Shown: piece after piece, positions 7,083 to 15,628 of the stretch | Layout of the letters: each line of letters starts with the position of its first letter | How positions within the stretch are numbered: position 1 is the stretch's first letter | Source: Catenuloplanes indicus | GTDB taxonomy: Bacteria > Actinomycetota > Actinomycetes > Mycobacteriales > Micromonosporaceae | DNA length: 64,000 nt | Direction: 5' to 3' | Assembly: GCF_030813715.1 (NCBI RefSeq) | Contig: NZ_JAUSUZ010000001.1 | Coordinates: 3,348,001 to 3,412,000, forward strand | Position numbers and translations under genes: made by a program | Notes under the pieces: generated by a model | The model's database searches: none | What the model was told of the DNA's origin: nothing | What the model saw: the letters and a program-made list of their open reading frames with translations, nothing else

Positions 7083-7512
7083 CCATGCTGATCACAGGAA
7101 TGACACTTCAAGATCGCACTAGGTGATCGACACCCGCTCCTGAGAAGTACACGCTCAAGCAGCAGTCGGCAAGCAGCACGTGGCAGGCCAGCAACGGACA
7201 AACGGTGCAGATAACGCTAAGAGGCGCGGAATCACCCGAACGGGCCACAGCGAACACCTGGATGGCTGACTTGGATGCCAAATCGGCCCATACATTCCGG
7301 AACGGCCGATCAAGGTTCTATATCGCACAAAGTCGATAAAGAATCGCTACGTATTCTACGTTACCCGCCGGGACTTGAAAGGGGCTATCTCACCTCCCGC
7401 TAGTTCAGTTTCTCCTCGTGTCGAATCTTGAGAGTCGCTGCCGCGACAATAGCAATCTGCCGAACTACTCTCTTTTGAATCAAGGCGCCGCGCCAGCGCG
7501 GCGCAGGGCGTC
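7083..7512. other. Gene-free stretch upstream of the toxin module
   Basis: About 430 bp without a convincing reading frame, ribosome binding site or RNA gene. It is AT-richer than the chromosome, like the adjacent module, and may be decayed element DNA. I see nothing else in it. Confidence 0.4.
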
Positions 7513-7965
7513 GTGTCGCCCTGCGGGCGGCCTCCGGCCGTCCTCGGTCACCACGACGCCGGCGACTACCGTGGCTTGGTGGCAGTCGATGAGGTTCTCT
7601 CGTTAGCGGGTCTGCGCTTGCTGCACCTACGGCATTCGCCCGGCTCAGGGACGCAGCAGCTCCTACTGATCAGTGGCCGGTCCAAGGCCGCATGGTTGGA
7701 CTACGACGTGTGTTCGCGTTGTCGACGGGGCCACGTATGGAATCTCACGGTCCATGCTCCACACCAGCGCCAGGGCTTGGGCCTTTACCTGCTCAGCATT
7801 TGCCCGGAGCAGAGCCCCCGGCTTTCGTTGGACTACCATCGGGCAGCGAGGAAGCGCGAAGCGGTGGGTGAAGGTGGGCGAGCGGACCGGAGCGGGATAC
7901 CAGCCCGAGAACCCTTGCCGATGCTTGAAGAACGCCACTCCGTTCTGGCGCCGACAGCTCGATAG
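7513..7965 (+). pseudogene. Decayed GNAT-like acetyltransferase
   Basis: Two overlapping frames together read like one protein. Frame one gives AAWLDYDVCSRCRRGHVWNL and TVHAPHQRQGLGLYLL (7675-7800), the acetyl-CoA-binding QRxGxG motif of GNAT enzymes. The continuation, PGFRWTTIGQRGSAKRWVKV and the tail CRCLKN, lies in the next frame (about 7815-7955). A single frameshift near 7800-7815 therefore separates motif A from the C-terminus. No start codon with a ribosome binding site is evident. Similar cysteine-containing GNAT relatives occur as cargo in actinomycete integrative elements. Family identity is by motif only. Confidence 0.5.
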
Positions 7966-8307
7966 CTGGCGATCGAAAAGAGCCACCCGTCGGTAGCGGC
8001 CCGACGATCGCTGTGGGTGGCTGGGTGCCGTAGTGGGTTCCGGCGATCGGCTGCCGCGCCGCTACGCGGCTTGCCACCGGTCTTCTTGATCGCGTGCCGC
8101 GCGGGGTGCCGGCGCCACGGCAAGCCGCCCCAGACCGCGTACGGTCCGGGGCGGGAAGCCGCCTTGCGGCGCCGGAGCGCCGCGCGGCGGAGGTTGAGCG
8201 GCCGTGCCACTAACTCAGGCCGCAAGCGGCCCTGTACGGTCATGATCGGGCAGGACGGCACCCGCGCTGACCAGGCAAAACCGGACGATCATCCCAACGC
8301 GGCGAGA
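7966..8307. other. Gene-free end of the element
   Basis: About 340 bp between the decayed GNAT gene and the att site. It is GC-rich with several short GGCAAGCCGCC-like inverted pieces but no gene, ribosome binding site or complete tRNA half. The sequence just upstream of 8308 does not pair with the tRNA 3' half, which confirms that the tRNA is incomplete. Confidence 0.4.
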
Positions 8308-8352
8308 TCTTCCAAACTGATTACGCGGGTTCGATTCCCGTCGTCCGCTCCA
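8308..8352 (+). other. attR: 3' end of a tRNA-Gly(TCC) gene
   Basis: The 45 bases match the 3' half of a glycine tRNA: anticodon loop CTTCCAA (anticodon TCC at 8311-8313), 3' side of the anticodon stem ACTGA, a short variable loop, a perfect T arm GCGGGTTCGATTCCCGT, the acceptor strand GTCCGC, discriminator T and an encoded CCA. The preceding bases cannot form the D arm or the 5' anticodon stem (GAGAT instead of the needed TCAGT). It is thus the duplicated core left by site-specific integration. The intact tRNA-Gly is predicted at the left end, outside the window. Confidence 0.85.
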
Positions 8353-8405
8353 CTTCGGGTCACTGTGTCAGCCGAAGGCGCTGACCAGGGCGTTCCGCAT
8401 CAAAC

Positions 8406-8424
8406 CTGGGGGCCGAGCCCCCAG
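8406..8424. terminator. GC-rich hairpin downstream of attR
   Basis: CTGGGGGC-CGA-GCCCCCAG forms an 8-bp stem with a 3-base loop. It lies between the att site and the 3' end of the leftward HNH gene, so it could end transcription from either side. There is no T tract, which is common in high-GC genomes. Confidence 0.45.
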
Positions 8425-8501
8425 ACCCCCACGGTGCGGGATGGTCGCGTTCCGGCCTGGTTGGCCTTGATAATCCGTCCCATGGGCTCGGCGAAGTCGC
8501 G

Positions 8502-9032
8502 TCAGCTCGGAGTGTCAATGGCTTCCTCTCCCGTAGCAAGGGTGGGGGCAATCAGCTCAGCGGGCGGTGAAGTGTGCATTCCGGCGATGTAGGGCCGCGA
8601 TGCGACCAGGCCGAACTCCACGAGAGCACGTGTCTGTTGGTCAGCCAGTTCGTAGAGCTTTGCCATGACGATCTTCAACTCGTCCACGTCGGGCTCGTAC
8701 CGGTACTCGGTGATGTAGGCGCTGATCGCCTCTCTCCGCGGCTCGTCCAGCATCGGGTGGCCGTACCACGGATCGTCCTTCTTGGCGTTGTTGCAGGGGC
8801 GGCAGGCAGGCACGATGTTGCCCCATGCATGCAGGCCGACTGATGCCCGATTCATAGGCACGACGTGTTCGTCGACCGGCGAGGCGTCGGCGTCACCGCA
8901 GTACGCACAGGCATGGTCGAAGCGGTTCAGCAGCTCCTTGTTCATGCTTCGGAAGGGCGGGAAGCCGCGGTTGATGTCGTACTCGCGTCCGGCTTCCTGG
9001 AGGGAACAGCCGCACGACCCGGTTGGGGACAT
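8502..9032 (-). CDS. HNH endonuclease-domain protein
   Basis: A protein of about 176 residues with an HNH nuclease motif. CAYCG and a following DEHVVPMNRAS (the His of the motif), then NIVPACRPCNNAKKDD give the C-x2-C ... H ... N ... C-x2-C zinc-bound betabetaalpha-metal core (about residues 42-85). The C-terminal half is helical and unassigned. The start is uncertain: ATG 9032 is one choice, ATG 8945 another, and the frame stays open to 9101, so the N-terminus may have been altered by the nearby integration. First chromosomal gene after the att site. Such stand-alone HNH proteins often are phage- or defence-related, but nothing specific can be said. Confidence 0.6.
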   Translation of the reverse strand: MSPTGSCGCSLQEAGREYDINRGFPPFRSMNKELLNRFDHACAYCGDADASPVDEHVVPMNRASVGLHAWGNIVPACRPCNNAKKDDPWYGHPMLDEPRREAISAYITEYRYEPDVDELKIVMAKLYELADQQTRALVEFGLVASRPYIAGMHTSPPAELIAPTLATGEEAIDTPS

Positions 9033-9281
9033 CTGAGTAGCTGCGGATCGCCATGACCTATGACTACCACCCACGCACCGAGCAGCAGTGCGAGGCGGCA
9101 TCGGTCCGTGACGGTCACCCGGGCAACCGGCTTTCGTGGTGGCGTCCGTTGATCATCTGCCGCGCCGCTGCTCGATTTCACGCCCTATCTCTGGTTGCGG
9201 CCCGACGAGGTGGATCGAGAGCAGGCGCCGGTGAGCGGTGGCAGTGCGAAGGAGGGCAGGCTGATCGATAGGTTGGCGGGT

Positions 9282-10631
9282 ATGACCGATCTTCTGCCTG
9301 AGACCCGCCGCGCCCTTCGTCACCGTCTCGCCGTGGGGCAGAGCAGCGGGCGGACGCCGTCGGTGGTGGCGGCCGTGGTGCGGGACGGCGGGCTGATCTG
9401 GGCCGACGGGTGGGGCACCGTGGACGGGGTGGTTCCGGATGCGGACGTCCAGTACCGGATCGGCTCGATCACCAAGACGCTGACCGCGATCCTCGTGCTC
9501 CGCCTCCGCGACGAAGGGCTGCTTGACCTCGACGACCCGCTGGACGCGCACCTGCCGGGGACCGCGGCTGGCAGCTCGACGGTCGGGGCGCTGCTGGCGC
9601 ACACGGCGGGGCTGGTGGCGGAGCCGCCGGGGCCGTGGTGGGAGCGGACGCCGGGGGCGCTGCGGCCCGAGCTGGCGGACGTGCTGCCGGAAACGCCGTA
9701 CGTGTATCCGCCGGGCCGCCGCTTCCACTACTCCAACCCTGGTTACGCCCTGCTCGGCGCGCTGATCGAGAAGGTGCGCGGCGTGTCCTGGGCGGAGGTG
9801 CTGCGCGCGGAGGTGCTGGAGCCGCTCGGCATGGACCGCACCGGGCCGGAGCCGGTGGCGCCGCACGCGAGCGGCTGGGCCGTGCATCCCTGGGCCGACG
9901 TGCTGCTGCCGGAGCCGGCGCAGGATCTCGGCCGGCTGGTGGCGGCCGGGCAGCTCTGGTCGACCGCAGCCGACCTGGCCCGGCTGGCCGGGTTCCTGCT
10001 GGACGGCGACGAGCGGGTGCTGCGCCGGGCGTCGGTCGAGGAGATGTGTGCGGCGCGGACCACCGAGTACGGGCTCGGCGTGCAGATTCTTCGTGCGCCG
10101 GACGGCCGGGTGCTCACCGGGCACACCGGGTCGCTGCCCGGGTTCGTGTCCACGGTCGCGGTCGATCCGGCGGAAGGGCTCGGTGCGGTCGTGCTCGGCA
10201 ACGTCACGGCGGGGCTGGAGGTCGGCGTCATCACGGCGGACCTGATCCGGATCGTGGCGGAGCGGGAGCCGCGCATCCCGGAGCCGTGGCGTCCGCTGCG
10301 GTCGGTGGATCCGGAGCTGCTCGCGCTGGCCGGGCCGTGGTACTGGGGTCCGAACCCGTACGTGCTGCGCCCGGCGGCGGACGGCTACCTGGAGCTGTCC
10401 GCGCTGCGGGGTGGCGGGACCCGCGCGACCCGGCTGCGGCCGGACCCGGACGGTGGCTGGACCGGGCTGAGCGGGTATTTCGACGGTGAGCGCCTGCGGA
10501 TCGAGCGGGACGCGGCCGGCGCGGTCACGCACCTGGACATCGGCACGTTCGTGTTCACCCGCCAGCCGTACGACCCGGCCTCGCCGATTCCCGGCGGCGT
10601 GGATCCGGCGGGGTGGCGCGGGAGCGACTGA
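9282..10631 (+). CDS. Serine hydrolase of the beta-lactamase/PBP4* family
   Basis: A 449-residue class C beta-lactamase-like hydrolase. The SxxK motif is SITK (about 62-65), the Tyr motif is YSN within HYSNPGY (about 152), and the third motif is HTG within GHTGSLPG (about 281-284). A C-terminal beta-rich domain (about 350-430) follows, as in esterase/D-aminopeptidase relatives. No signal peptide is evident, so a cytoplasmic esterase or peptidase role is as likely as cell-wall work. The ATG at 9282 is chosen because it immediately precedes the conserved domain; the upstream part of the frame looks non-coding. It precedes an RDD protein by 105 bp. Confidence 0.8.
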   Translation: MTDLLPETRRALRHRLAVGQSSGRTPSVVAAVVRDGGLIWADGWGTVDGVVPDADVQYRIGSITKTLTAILVLRLRDEGLLDLDDPLDAHLPGTAAGSSTVGALLAHTAGLVAEPPGPWWERTPGALRPELADVLPETPYVYPPGRRFHYSNPGYALLGALIEKVRGVSWAEVLRAEVLEPLGMDRTGPEPVAPHASGWAVHPWADVLLPEPAQDLGRLVAAGQLWSTAADLARLAGFLLDGDERVLRRASVEEMCAARTTEYGLGVQILRAPDGRVLTGHTGSLPGFVSTVAVDPAEGLGAVVLGNVTAGLEVGVITADLIRIVAEREPRIPEPWRPLRSVDPELLALAGPWYWGPNPYVLRPAADGYLELSALRGGGTRATRLRPDPDGGWTGLSGYFDGERLRIERDAAGAVTHLDIGTFVFTRQPYDPASPIPGGVDPAGWRGSD

Positions 10632-10736
10632 GTACGACTTCCGTGTACCGGCCGTCCGCACTTTCCACCGACGCGACGCGGGGGCGCCGGCCGCCACGCT
10701 GGAGCGGACACCGGATCACCGAAAAGGGAGTGGGAC

Positions 10737-11120
10737 ATGACGTTCTCCGGCTGGTTCACCCGCGTCGCCGCCTACCTGGCCGACACGGCCGTCGCCGCGC
10801 CGTTCTTCCTGGCCGCGGGGCTGCTGGACGGCAACCGCGCAGCCTATTACGGCCTGGCCGCGGCCGGGTTCGCGGTGTGGGCGTACAACCGGTGGTGGCG
10901 TGCCGGGCGCACCGGGCAGAGCTGGGGGCGGGCGCTGGTCGGGATCCGGCTGGTGGGCGCGGACACCGCACGGCCGATCGGCCCGGTCCGGGCGGCCGTG
11001 CGGGACTTCGCCCACCTGCTCGACGACGTGATCCTCTACGTGGGTTACCTGCTGCCGCTCTGGACCGCGAAGCGGCAGACCCTGGCGGACAAGGTGATGC
11101 GCACGGTCGTGGTCAGCTGA
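10737..11120 (+). CDS. RDD-family membrane protein
   Basis: A 127-residue protein with the RDD pattern: a first membrane segment beginning RVAAYLADTAVAAPFFLAAG, a second near AAYYGLAAAGFAVWAY, then RTGQSWGRALVGIRLV (about 57-72) and a third segment near the C-terminus. Family members are small integral membrane proteins of unclear function, some linked to ion or substrate transport. The ATG at 10737 has an AAGGGAG site. Its 3' end overlaps the convergent MFS gene by 8 bp. Confidence 0.8.
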   Translation: MTFSGWFTRVAAYLADTAVAAPFFLAAGLLDGNRAAYYGLAAAGFAVWAYNRWWRAGRTGQSWGRALVGIRLVGADTARPIGPVRAAVRDFAHLLDDVILYVGYLLPLWTAKRQTLADKVMRTVVVS

Positions 11121-12324
11121 CCGGCCGGCGGCTGCGGACCGCGACCACCGCGGCCAGCGCGACCACCACGGTCGCGAAGCCGGCCAGCGCGATCTCGGTG
11201 GACACCACCGCGGTCGCGACGCCGAAGCCGAGGATCGGGATGGACAGGCCGAGGTATCCGGCGAGGAACAGCCCGGCCAGCGCCTCGCCGCGGGTGGCCG
11301 GTTCGGCGATGCTGAACACCGTACCGATGGATCCCTTGAACAGCAGGCCGGCGCCGGCACCGGCGGCGGCGCCGCCGATCAGGAACATCGGCAGGCTGGG
11401 CAGCCAGACCGCGGCGGTCGCGGTGACCAGGCCGACGCTCAGCGAGGTGAGGCCGCCGAGCACCTGACGGCGCGCGGCCGCCCGGGCGAACACGAGTTGC
11501 GCGGTCACCGCGCTGCCGAACGTGAGGAACGCGACCAGCCCGGCCAGCGCCCGGGACGGATGCCCCATGGTGCCGCCGACGAATCCGGGTGCGACGGACG
11601 CGAACAGTCCCAGCACGGAGAACGCGGCGAACGCGCCGATCGCCACCGTGACGAACCGGCCGCGGGTGGCGGCGGGCACGGCGACGCGCTGCGGCCGGTA
11701 CGGCGCGCGGGTGGGTGTCACGGTCTCCGGCACCAGCGCGACGCCGATCGCGACCGCGGCCAGCAACACCAGATAGACCACATAGGGGGTACGCAGCGGC
11801 GCGCCGGCCCACTCGGCCAGCAGTCCGGAGGTGAGCGAGCCGACCGCGAAACCGCCCATGTTCGCGGCCGTGCCGACCAGTTCGGCGAGCGCGCGGCCGG
11901 CGCCGGGACGGGCGGCCGCGTGCAGCTCGACCAGGTGCGCGGTGGCGGTCGCGGTGATCATGCCGACCGCGACGCCGCTGAGCGCACGGCCGGCCAGCAC
12001 CAGCGGGAACGCGGTGGACGCGAGCAGCAGCACACCGGAGACGATCTCGACGAGCAGCGCCGGGACCAGGACGCGGCGGCGGCCGAGCCGGTCGGAGAGG
12101 TGACCGGCGAGGAACAGGCTGACCGTGACGCCGACCGCGTAGGCGGCGTACGCGACCGTGACCATCAGCGTCGAGTAACCCGCCTCGCGCTGATAGAGCG
12201 GCCAGAGCGGCGTGGGTACGACCGTGAACGCCATCGCGATCAGGAACGCGGAGGCGACGACCCAGAAGCCGGCGCCGTGACTGACGGTGCGCCGGGCCAC
12301 GACGGGCAGGGTCTGAGCGGACAT
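11113..12324 (-). CDS. MFS transporter
   Basis: A 403-residue major facilitator with 12 predicted membrane segments. The loop 2-3 signature GHLSDRLGRRRVLVPALL is at about residues 73-90. A probable drug or metabolite exporter, judging by size and by its divergent LysR-type regulator at 12423. The ATG at 12324 has a GAGGAG site; upstream in-frame codons lack one. The 98-bp divergent region holds an inverted repeat (12398-12414) likely used for control. The substrate cannot be inferred. Confidence 0.85.
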   Translation of the reverse strand: MSAQTLPVVARRTVSHGAGFWVVASAFLIAMAFTVVPTPLWPLYQREAGYSTLMVTVAYAAYAVGVTVSLFLAGHLSDRLGRRRVLVPALLVEIVSGVLLLASTAFPLVLAGRALSGVAVGMITATATAHLVELHAAARPGAGRALAELVGTAANMGGFAVGSLTSGLLAEWAGAPLRTPYVVYLVLLAAVAIGVALVPETVTPTRAPYRPQRVAVPAATRGRFVTVAIGAFAAFSVLGLFASVAPGFVGGTMGHPSRALAGLVAFLTFGSAVTAQLVFARAAARRQVLGGLTSLSVGLVTATAAVWLPSLPMFLIGGAAAGAGAGLLFKGSIGTVFSIAEPATRGEALAGLFLAGYLGLSIPILGFGVATAVVSTEIALAGFATVVVALAAVVAVRSRRPVS

Positions 12325-12397
12325 GACGAGCTCCTCACACCGAGAAGGGAACGTCGTCAGCCTTCCGCGCCCGGCCCATCTCCGCCAACGATGGTTC

Positions 12398-12414
12398 ATG
12401 CTGGGGTCTAGCAT
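12398..12414. promoter_or_regulatory. Candidate LysR-type operator
   Basis: ATGCT-N7-AGCAT lies in the divergent region between the MFS gene and the LysR gene, 9 bp from the LysR start. It fits the T-N11-A shape of LysR-type binding sites. No experiment supports it here. Confidence 0.45.
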
Positions 12415-12422
12415 CATCCGTG

Positions 12423-13307
12423 ATGGACCTACGCCACCTTGCGTACTTCGTGGCGGTCGCCGAGGAGCTCAGCTTCACCCGCGCGGCCGCACGCCTGCAC
12501 GTGGTCCAGTCCGGCGTCTCCGCCACGATCCGCGCGCTGGAGCAGCACCTGCGGGCCGACCTGTTCGAGCGCGGCCCGCAGCGGATCGCGCTGACCGACG
12601 CGGGCGCGGCGCTGCTGCCGGAGGCGCGCGCGGTGCTGGACGCGGCGCAGGGCGCCCGGGACGCGGTGGCCCGGGTGCGCGGCGGCCTGCGCGGCACCGT
12701 GCACGTCGGCGCGATGACGTCCGTCACCATCCTGGACCTGCCCGGTCTGCTGGGCCGGTTCACGGCCGACCACCCCGGCGTCACCGTGCGGCTGCGCGCG
12801 GCGCCGAGCGGCTCGGCCGGGCTGGCCCAGGCGCTGCTGGACGGCGAGTTCGACCTGGCGTTCCTGTCCGACATCGACCGGCCGCCCACCGGCCTCGACA
12901 TTCAGAACCTGGCCACGGTACGGATGGTCGCGATCGTCCCGGCCGACTGGCCCGGCTCGGCGGTCACGCTGGAGCAGCTGGCCGAGCGGCCGTTCATCGA
13001 CTCGCCGGCCGGGTTCGGCAACCGGGTCGTGGTCGACCGTGCCTACGCGGCCGCGGGCCTGCAGCGGCGTGTCGCGCTGGAGGTCGTCGAGATCGGCACC
13101 GCACCCGAGTACGTGCGGCACGGGCTCGGTGTCTCGATCATGCCGGCGTTCTCCGTACCCGCTGATGATCCTGGGTTGAGAGGCCTGCCGATCGCCGGAG
13201 CGGAGTTGTGGTGGACGCTGTCACTGGCGACCGCCACCCGGCGCCGGCCGACCGCGGCCACACGCACGTTCCTGGAGCTGGCGAAGGATTACGTCAGGCG
13301 CGGCTGA
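12423..13307 (+). CDS. LysR-family transcriptional regulator
   Basis: A 294-residue LysR-type protein. The N-terminal helix-turn-helix is at about residues 3-60 (MDLRHLAYFVAVAEELSFTR, then AAARLHVVQSGVSATIRALE), followed by the co-inducer domain (about 90-290). It is divergent from the MFS exporter and probably controls that gene and itself. A GTG at 12420 directly precedes the ATG at 12423; the latter gives the canonical MDLRHL start. Its 3' end overlaps the convergent flavoprotein gene by 14 bp. Confidence 0.9.
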   Translation: MDLRHLAYFVAVAEELSFTRAAARLHVVQSGVSATIRALEQHLRADLFERGPQRIALTDAGAALLPEARAVLDAAQGARDAVARVRGGLRGTVHVGAMTSVTILDLPGLLGRFTADHPGVTVRLRAAPSGSAGLAQALLDGEFDLAFLSDIDRPPTGLDIQNLATVRMVAIVPADWPGSAVTLEQLAERPFIDSPAGFGNRVVVDRAYAAAGLQRRVALEVVEIGTAPEYVRHGLGVSIMPAFSVPADDPGLRGLPIAGAELWWTLSLATATRRRPTAATRTFLELAKDYVRRG

Positions 13308-13842
13308 ACGGGCGCAACGCCTCGGTCACCCAGGCCGGCTCGAAGATCGCGCCCGGGTCACCGCCCAGGTCCGGCGCGACCGGGCGCGGACCGGGACGGC
13401 CGTTGTGCACGTCCAGCAGCACCGTGCCGGCCGACTCCAGCAGCGCCAGGTTGCGCCGCCAGACCGGGTGGCCCCAGAGCTTCTCGTTCACGGTCGGCAC
13501 CGCCACCACCGGCACGCCCTCGCCGAGCGCCTCGCAGAGCCGGGCCAGCGCGTACGTGTCCGCGGCACCGCTCGCCGCCTTGTTCAGCGTGTTGAACGTG
13601 GCCGGGCAGACCACCACCGCGTCCGGTGGGCCGCCCTGCTTCGGCTGGTCCGGCGTGCGGAACTCGAACTGCGGCGGCGTGCCCAGCACGTCGTGCACCG
13701 CGGCCGGGTCCAGCCATGCGCGCGCCGCGGGCGTACCGATCAGGATCGGCGTCCAGCCGTCGCCGAGCAGAGCCTTGAGCAGATCGGGGGTACGCGCGGT
13801 GAGCGGCGCCCCGCAGACGATCACTGTGACGTTCCCGGCCAT
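13294..13842 (-). CDS. Flavoprotein (PPC decarboxylase/Dfp-like family)
   Basis: A 182-residue protein of the flavoprotein family that includes phosphopantothenoylcysteine decarboxylase. The FMN-binding pattern is visible as VTVIVCGAPLTAR at the start, AVVVCPATFNTLNKAASGAAD (in two parts, PATFNT and NKAASGAAD, about 78-93) and PTVNEKLWGHPVWRRNLALL. Family members are trimeric or dodecameric FMN enzymes. Without the CoaB half it is unlikely to be the housekeeping Dfp, so the substrate is open. It is convergent with the LysR gene. Confidence 0.75.
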   Translation of the reverse strand: MAGNVTVIVCGAPLTARTPDLLKALLGDGWTPILIGTPAARAWLDPAAVHDVLGTPPQFEFRTPDQPKQGGPPDAVVVCPATFNTLNKAASGAADTYALARLCEALGEGVPVVAVPTVNEKLWGHPVWRRNLALLESAGTVLLDVHNGRPGPRPVAPDLGGDPGAIFEPAWVTEALRPFSRA

Positions 13843-13932
13843 GGCCGCACCGTACCTCTCTACCTTCCGATAGAGACCGACGCCCGTCTCACGGGCGATT
13901 CATCACACCCGATCCGCCCATAGATTCAGGTC

Positions 13933-14208
13933 ATGCTGATGAACGAGGAACGGGCGACCCGGCGGGACCGGAAACTCATCGCGGCCGGCGCGGTCACGCT
14001 GACGATCGCGGCCGTGCTGATCTGGGCCGGCTGGCAGTTCACCGGCATCACGTACGACTGGTCCGCCACCGATGACCGGATCGGCGTCGCGCTGCGCGGC
14101 GCCGGTGCGCTGCTGATCGGCAAGACCGGCCTCAAGATCGGTCTCGTGGTGGTCGGTGCCGCCATCGCGACCGTGATGTGGATGCGCGGGCGCCGCCGCC
14201 ACCACTGA
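13933..14208 (+). CDS. Small membrane protein
   Basis: A 91-residue protein with two membrane segments (about 17-37, LIAAGAVTLTIAAVLIWAGW, and about 66-83, KIGLVVVGAAIATVMWM), a short outside loop and an arginine/histidine-rich tail. ATG 13933 and ATG 13939 are both possible starts. Family and function unknown. Confidence 0.6.
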   Translation: MLMNEERATRRDRKLIAAGAVTLTIAAVLIWAGWQFTGITYDWSATDDRIGVALRGAGALLIGKTGLKIGLVVVGAAIATVMWMRGRRRHH

Positions 14209-14251
14209 GAACTACCATGCAGTCCGGCCGAGCTGACGGGACTGCACGAGG

Positions 14252-15505
14252 ATGTCGACTTCGATGGGAGCGGCCTGGGTGGATCTCAGGCCGGGCGCGG
14301 ACGTGGACGCCGCACTCGACGTGCTCCGCGCGGACGGCCCCGACGTGCTGTACGCCCGCGTCGTGCCGCTGGACGGAGGCTGGCACCGGCTGGAACTCAC
14401 CACCGGGGACGCCGGGCCGGCACTCGGCCGGTCGGTGGTGGCGCTGCTGGCGTCGGCGGAGCACGCGGTGCGGGCGTTCGTCGCGCTCGACCACGACGCC
14501 GACGGTGCCGAGCAGGTGGTGCTGGACGGGCGGTCCGGGACGGTCACGCGCGTGCACCAAGTGCGGATCCACCCGTTCGGGGCGGGCTTCGGCTTCCGGC
14601 CGGGTTCCGGCTCCGGGGAGCCGCCGGTGCTGCCCGAGGTGCCGGCCGGGGTGGCGCCGGGCCGCTTCCCGGGTCGCGGGCAGATCCTGAACGGCCCTCA
14701 GTCGATCGCCGCGCTGGCCGGCCTCTACGACGTACCCCCGGCTGATCTGAAACGCGCGCGGCGGCGCACCCGCCGCCCGGCCGGCCTGCTGGGCGCCCCC
14801 GGTGGCCCGTTCCAGCCCTGGCTCGACGCGCTGCGGATCCCGTGGACCGCCGCGACCGGCGACCGCCCGATCAAGCTGCGCCCCGGCCCGGTCTGGCGCG
14901 AGGCCGTAGTCCGCTACGCGCTCCCGTCCCTGCCCGGCCGCTGGCTCGTCTTCGACGAGGAGCTGGTCGCCGAACCGGTCGGCCTGATCGCCCGCGCCAT
15001 CGTCCAGGGCCAGGCCGTGCTGCACCCGCTCTACCTGCCGCCCGGCCACCCCGGCTGGCGCGTCCACGACGCGCTCGACCTGCGGCTCCCACGCACCACG
15101 CTGGCCACCCGGGAAACCGCCGAGCCGGCCATGCAACACCTGGCCGAGGCGATCCGTTCCCGCGCCCTGCCGCACTTCGCCGCATACGGCACGCTGTCCG
15201 GTTACGTCGAGCACTGCCGCGCGGTCTCGTCCGATCCGTACCGGTTGCATGCGCAGGCCCTCACCGAGATCGTCCTGGAACGCTTCGACGACGCCTTGAC
15301 CAGCCTCGACGCCATCACCAGCATGGTCGTCCCCCGCCTCTACGACCGGACCCGCCCGGCCGGCCTCGGCCCCGCCCGCCTCACCGACCTCGCCGCCGAG
15401 GCCGATCACTGGCGCCGCCGCCTCGCCGAGGACCCGTTCGGCGCCCAATCCGACCTTCTGGCCAACGTCCCCACCCAGCGCCGGCACCTCGGCCTCCCGG
15501 CCTGA
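14252..15505 (+). CDS. Hypothetical actinobacterial protein
   Basis: A 417-residue protein I do not recognise. It has no signal peptide or membrane segment. The N-terminal 110 residues are beta-rich, a central arginine-rich helix RARRRTRRPAG lies near 168-178, and the C-terminal 180 residues are helical with several His and Trp residues. Codon use matches the chromosome, so it is probably a real gene. It starts 43 bp after the small membrane protein and could share its transcript. Confidence 0.55.
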   Translation: MSTSMGAAWVDLRPGADVDAALDVLRADGPDVLYARVVPLDGGWHRLELTTGDAGPALGRSVVALLASAEHAVRAFVALDHDADGAEQVVLDGRSGTVTRVHQVRIHPFGAGFGFRPGSGSGEPPVLPEVPAGVAPGRFPGRGQILNGPQSIAALAGLYDVPPADLKRARRRTRRPAGLLGAPGGPFQPWLDALRIPWTAATGDRPIKLRPGPVWREAVVRYALPSLPGRWLVFDEELVAEPVGLIARAIVQGQAVLHPLYLPPGHPGWRVHDALDLRLPRTTLATRETAEPAMQHLAEAIRSRALPHFAAYGTLSGYVEHCRAVSSDPYRLHAQALTEIVLERFDDALTSLDAITSMVVPRLYDRTRPAGLGPARLTDLAAEADHWRRRLAEDPFGAQSDLLANVPTQRRHLGLPA

Positions 15506-15628
15506 CCACCATTCGATCGATGGTCCGCCCCGCCCTGGGTGGCGATGCCGAGGACCTCGCCGTGAAGGCAACCACTGCCTCGGAATTGGCTCTCTGGCCG
15601 GACCGGGAGCCGGGCGGAGGATCGGGGG

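Larger units (their letters stand above)
1..8352. mobile_element. Right-hand part of an AICE-type integrative element
   Basis: The stretch ends at a copy of the 3' half of a tRNA-Gly(TCC) gene, the usual integration scar of actinomycete integrative and conjugative elements. It carries genes typical of them: a Pra-like activator, GntR/UTRA regulators, small zinc-ribbon proteins, a YdcF-family protein and an XRE/DUF397 pair. Many of these are transcribed leftward, unlike the chromosomal genes to the right. Base composition is patchy, with a markedly AT-richer patch at about 5.7-7.5 kb. Integrase, excisionase, replication initiator and Tra genes are not visible and would lie left of position 1. 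The left att site is also outside the window. Element class is inferred from gene content. Confidence 0.75.

Noticed and set aside
8270-8352. Complete tRNA-Gly gene
   Set aside because: Only the 3' half from the anticodon loop is present; the 5' side cannot form the acceptor, D or anticodon stems.
9195-9281. 29-codon N-terminal extension of the serine hydrolase
   Set aside because: Not hydrophobic enough for a signal peptide and not part of the fold; no better ribosome binding site.
15506-15628. Possible SAM-type riboswitch before the PLP lyase (GTGAAGGCAACCACTGCC)
   Set aside because: A GGCAACC element is present but the region is too short and lacks the other conserved SAM-I/SAM-IV stems.
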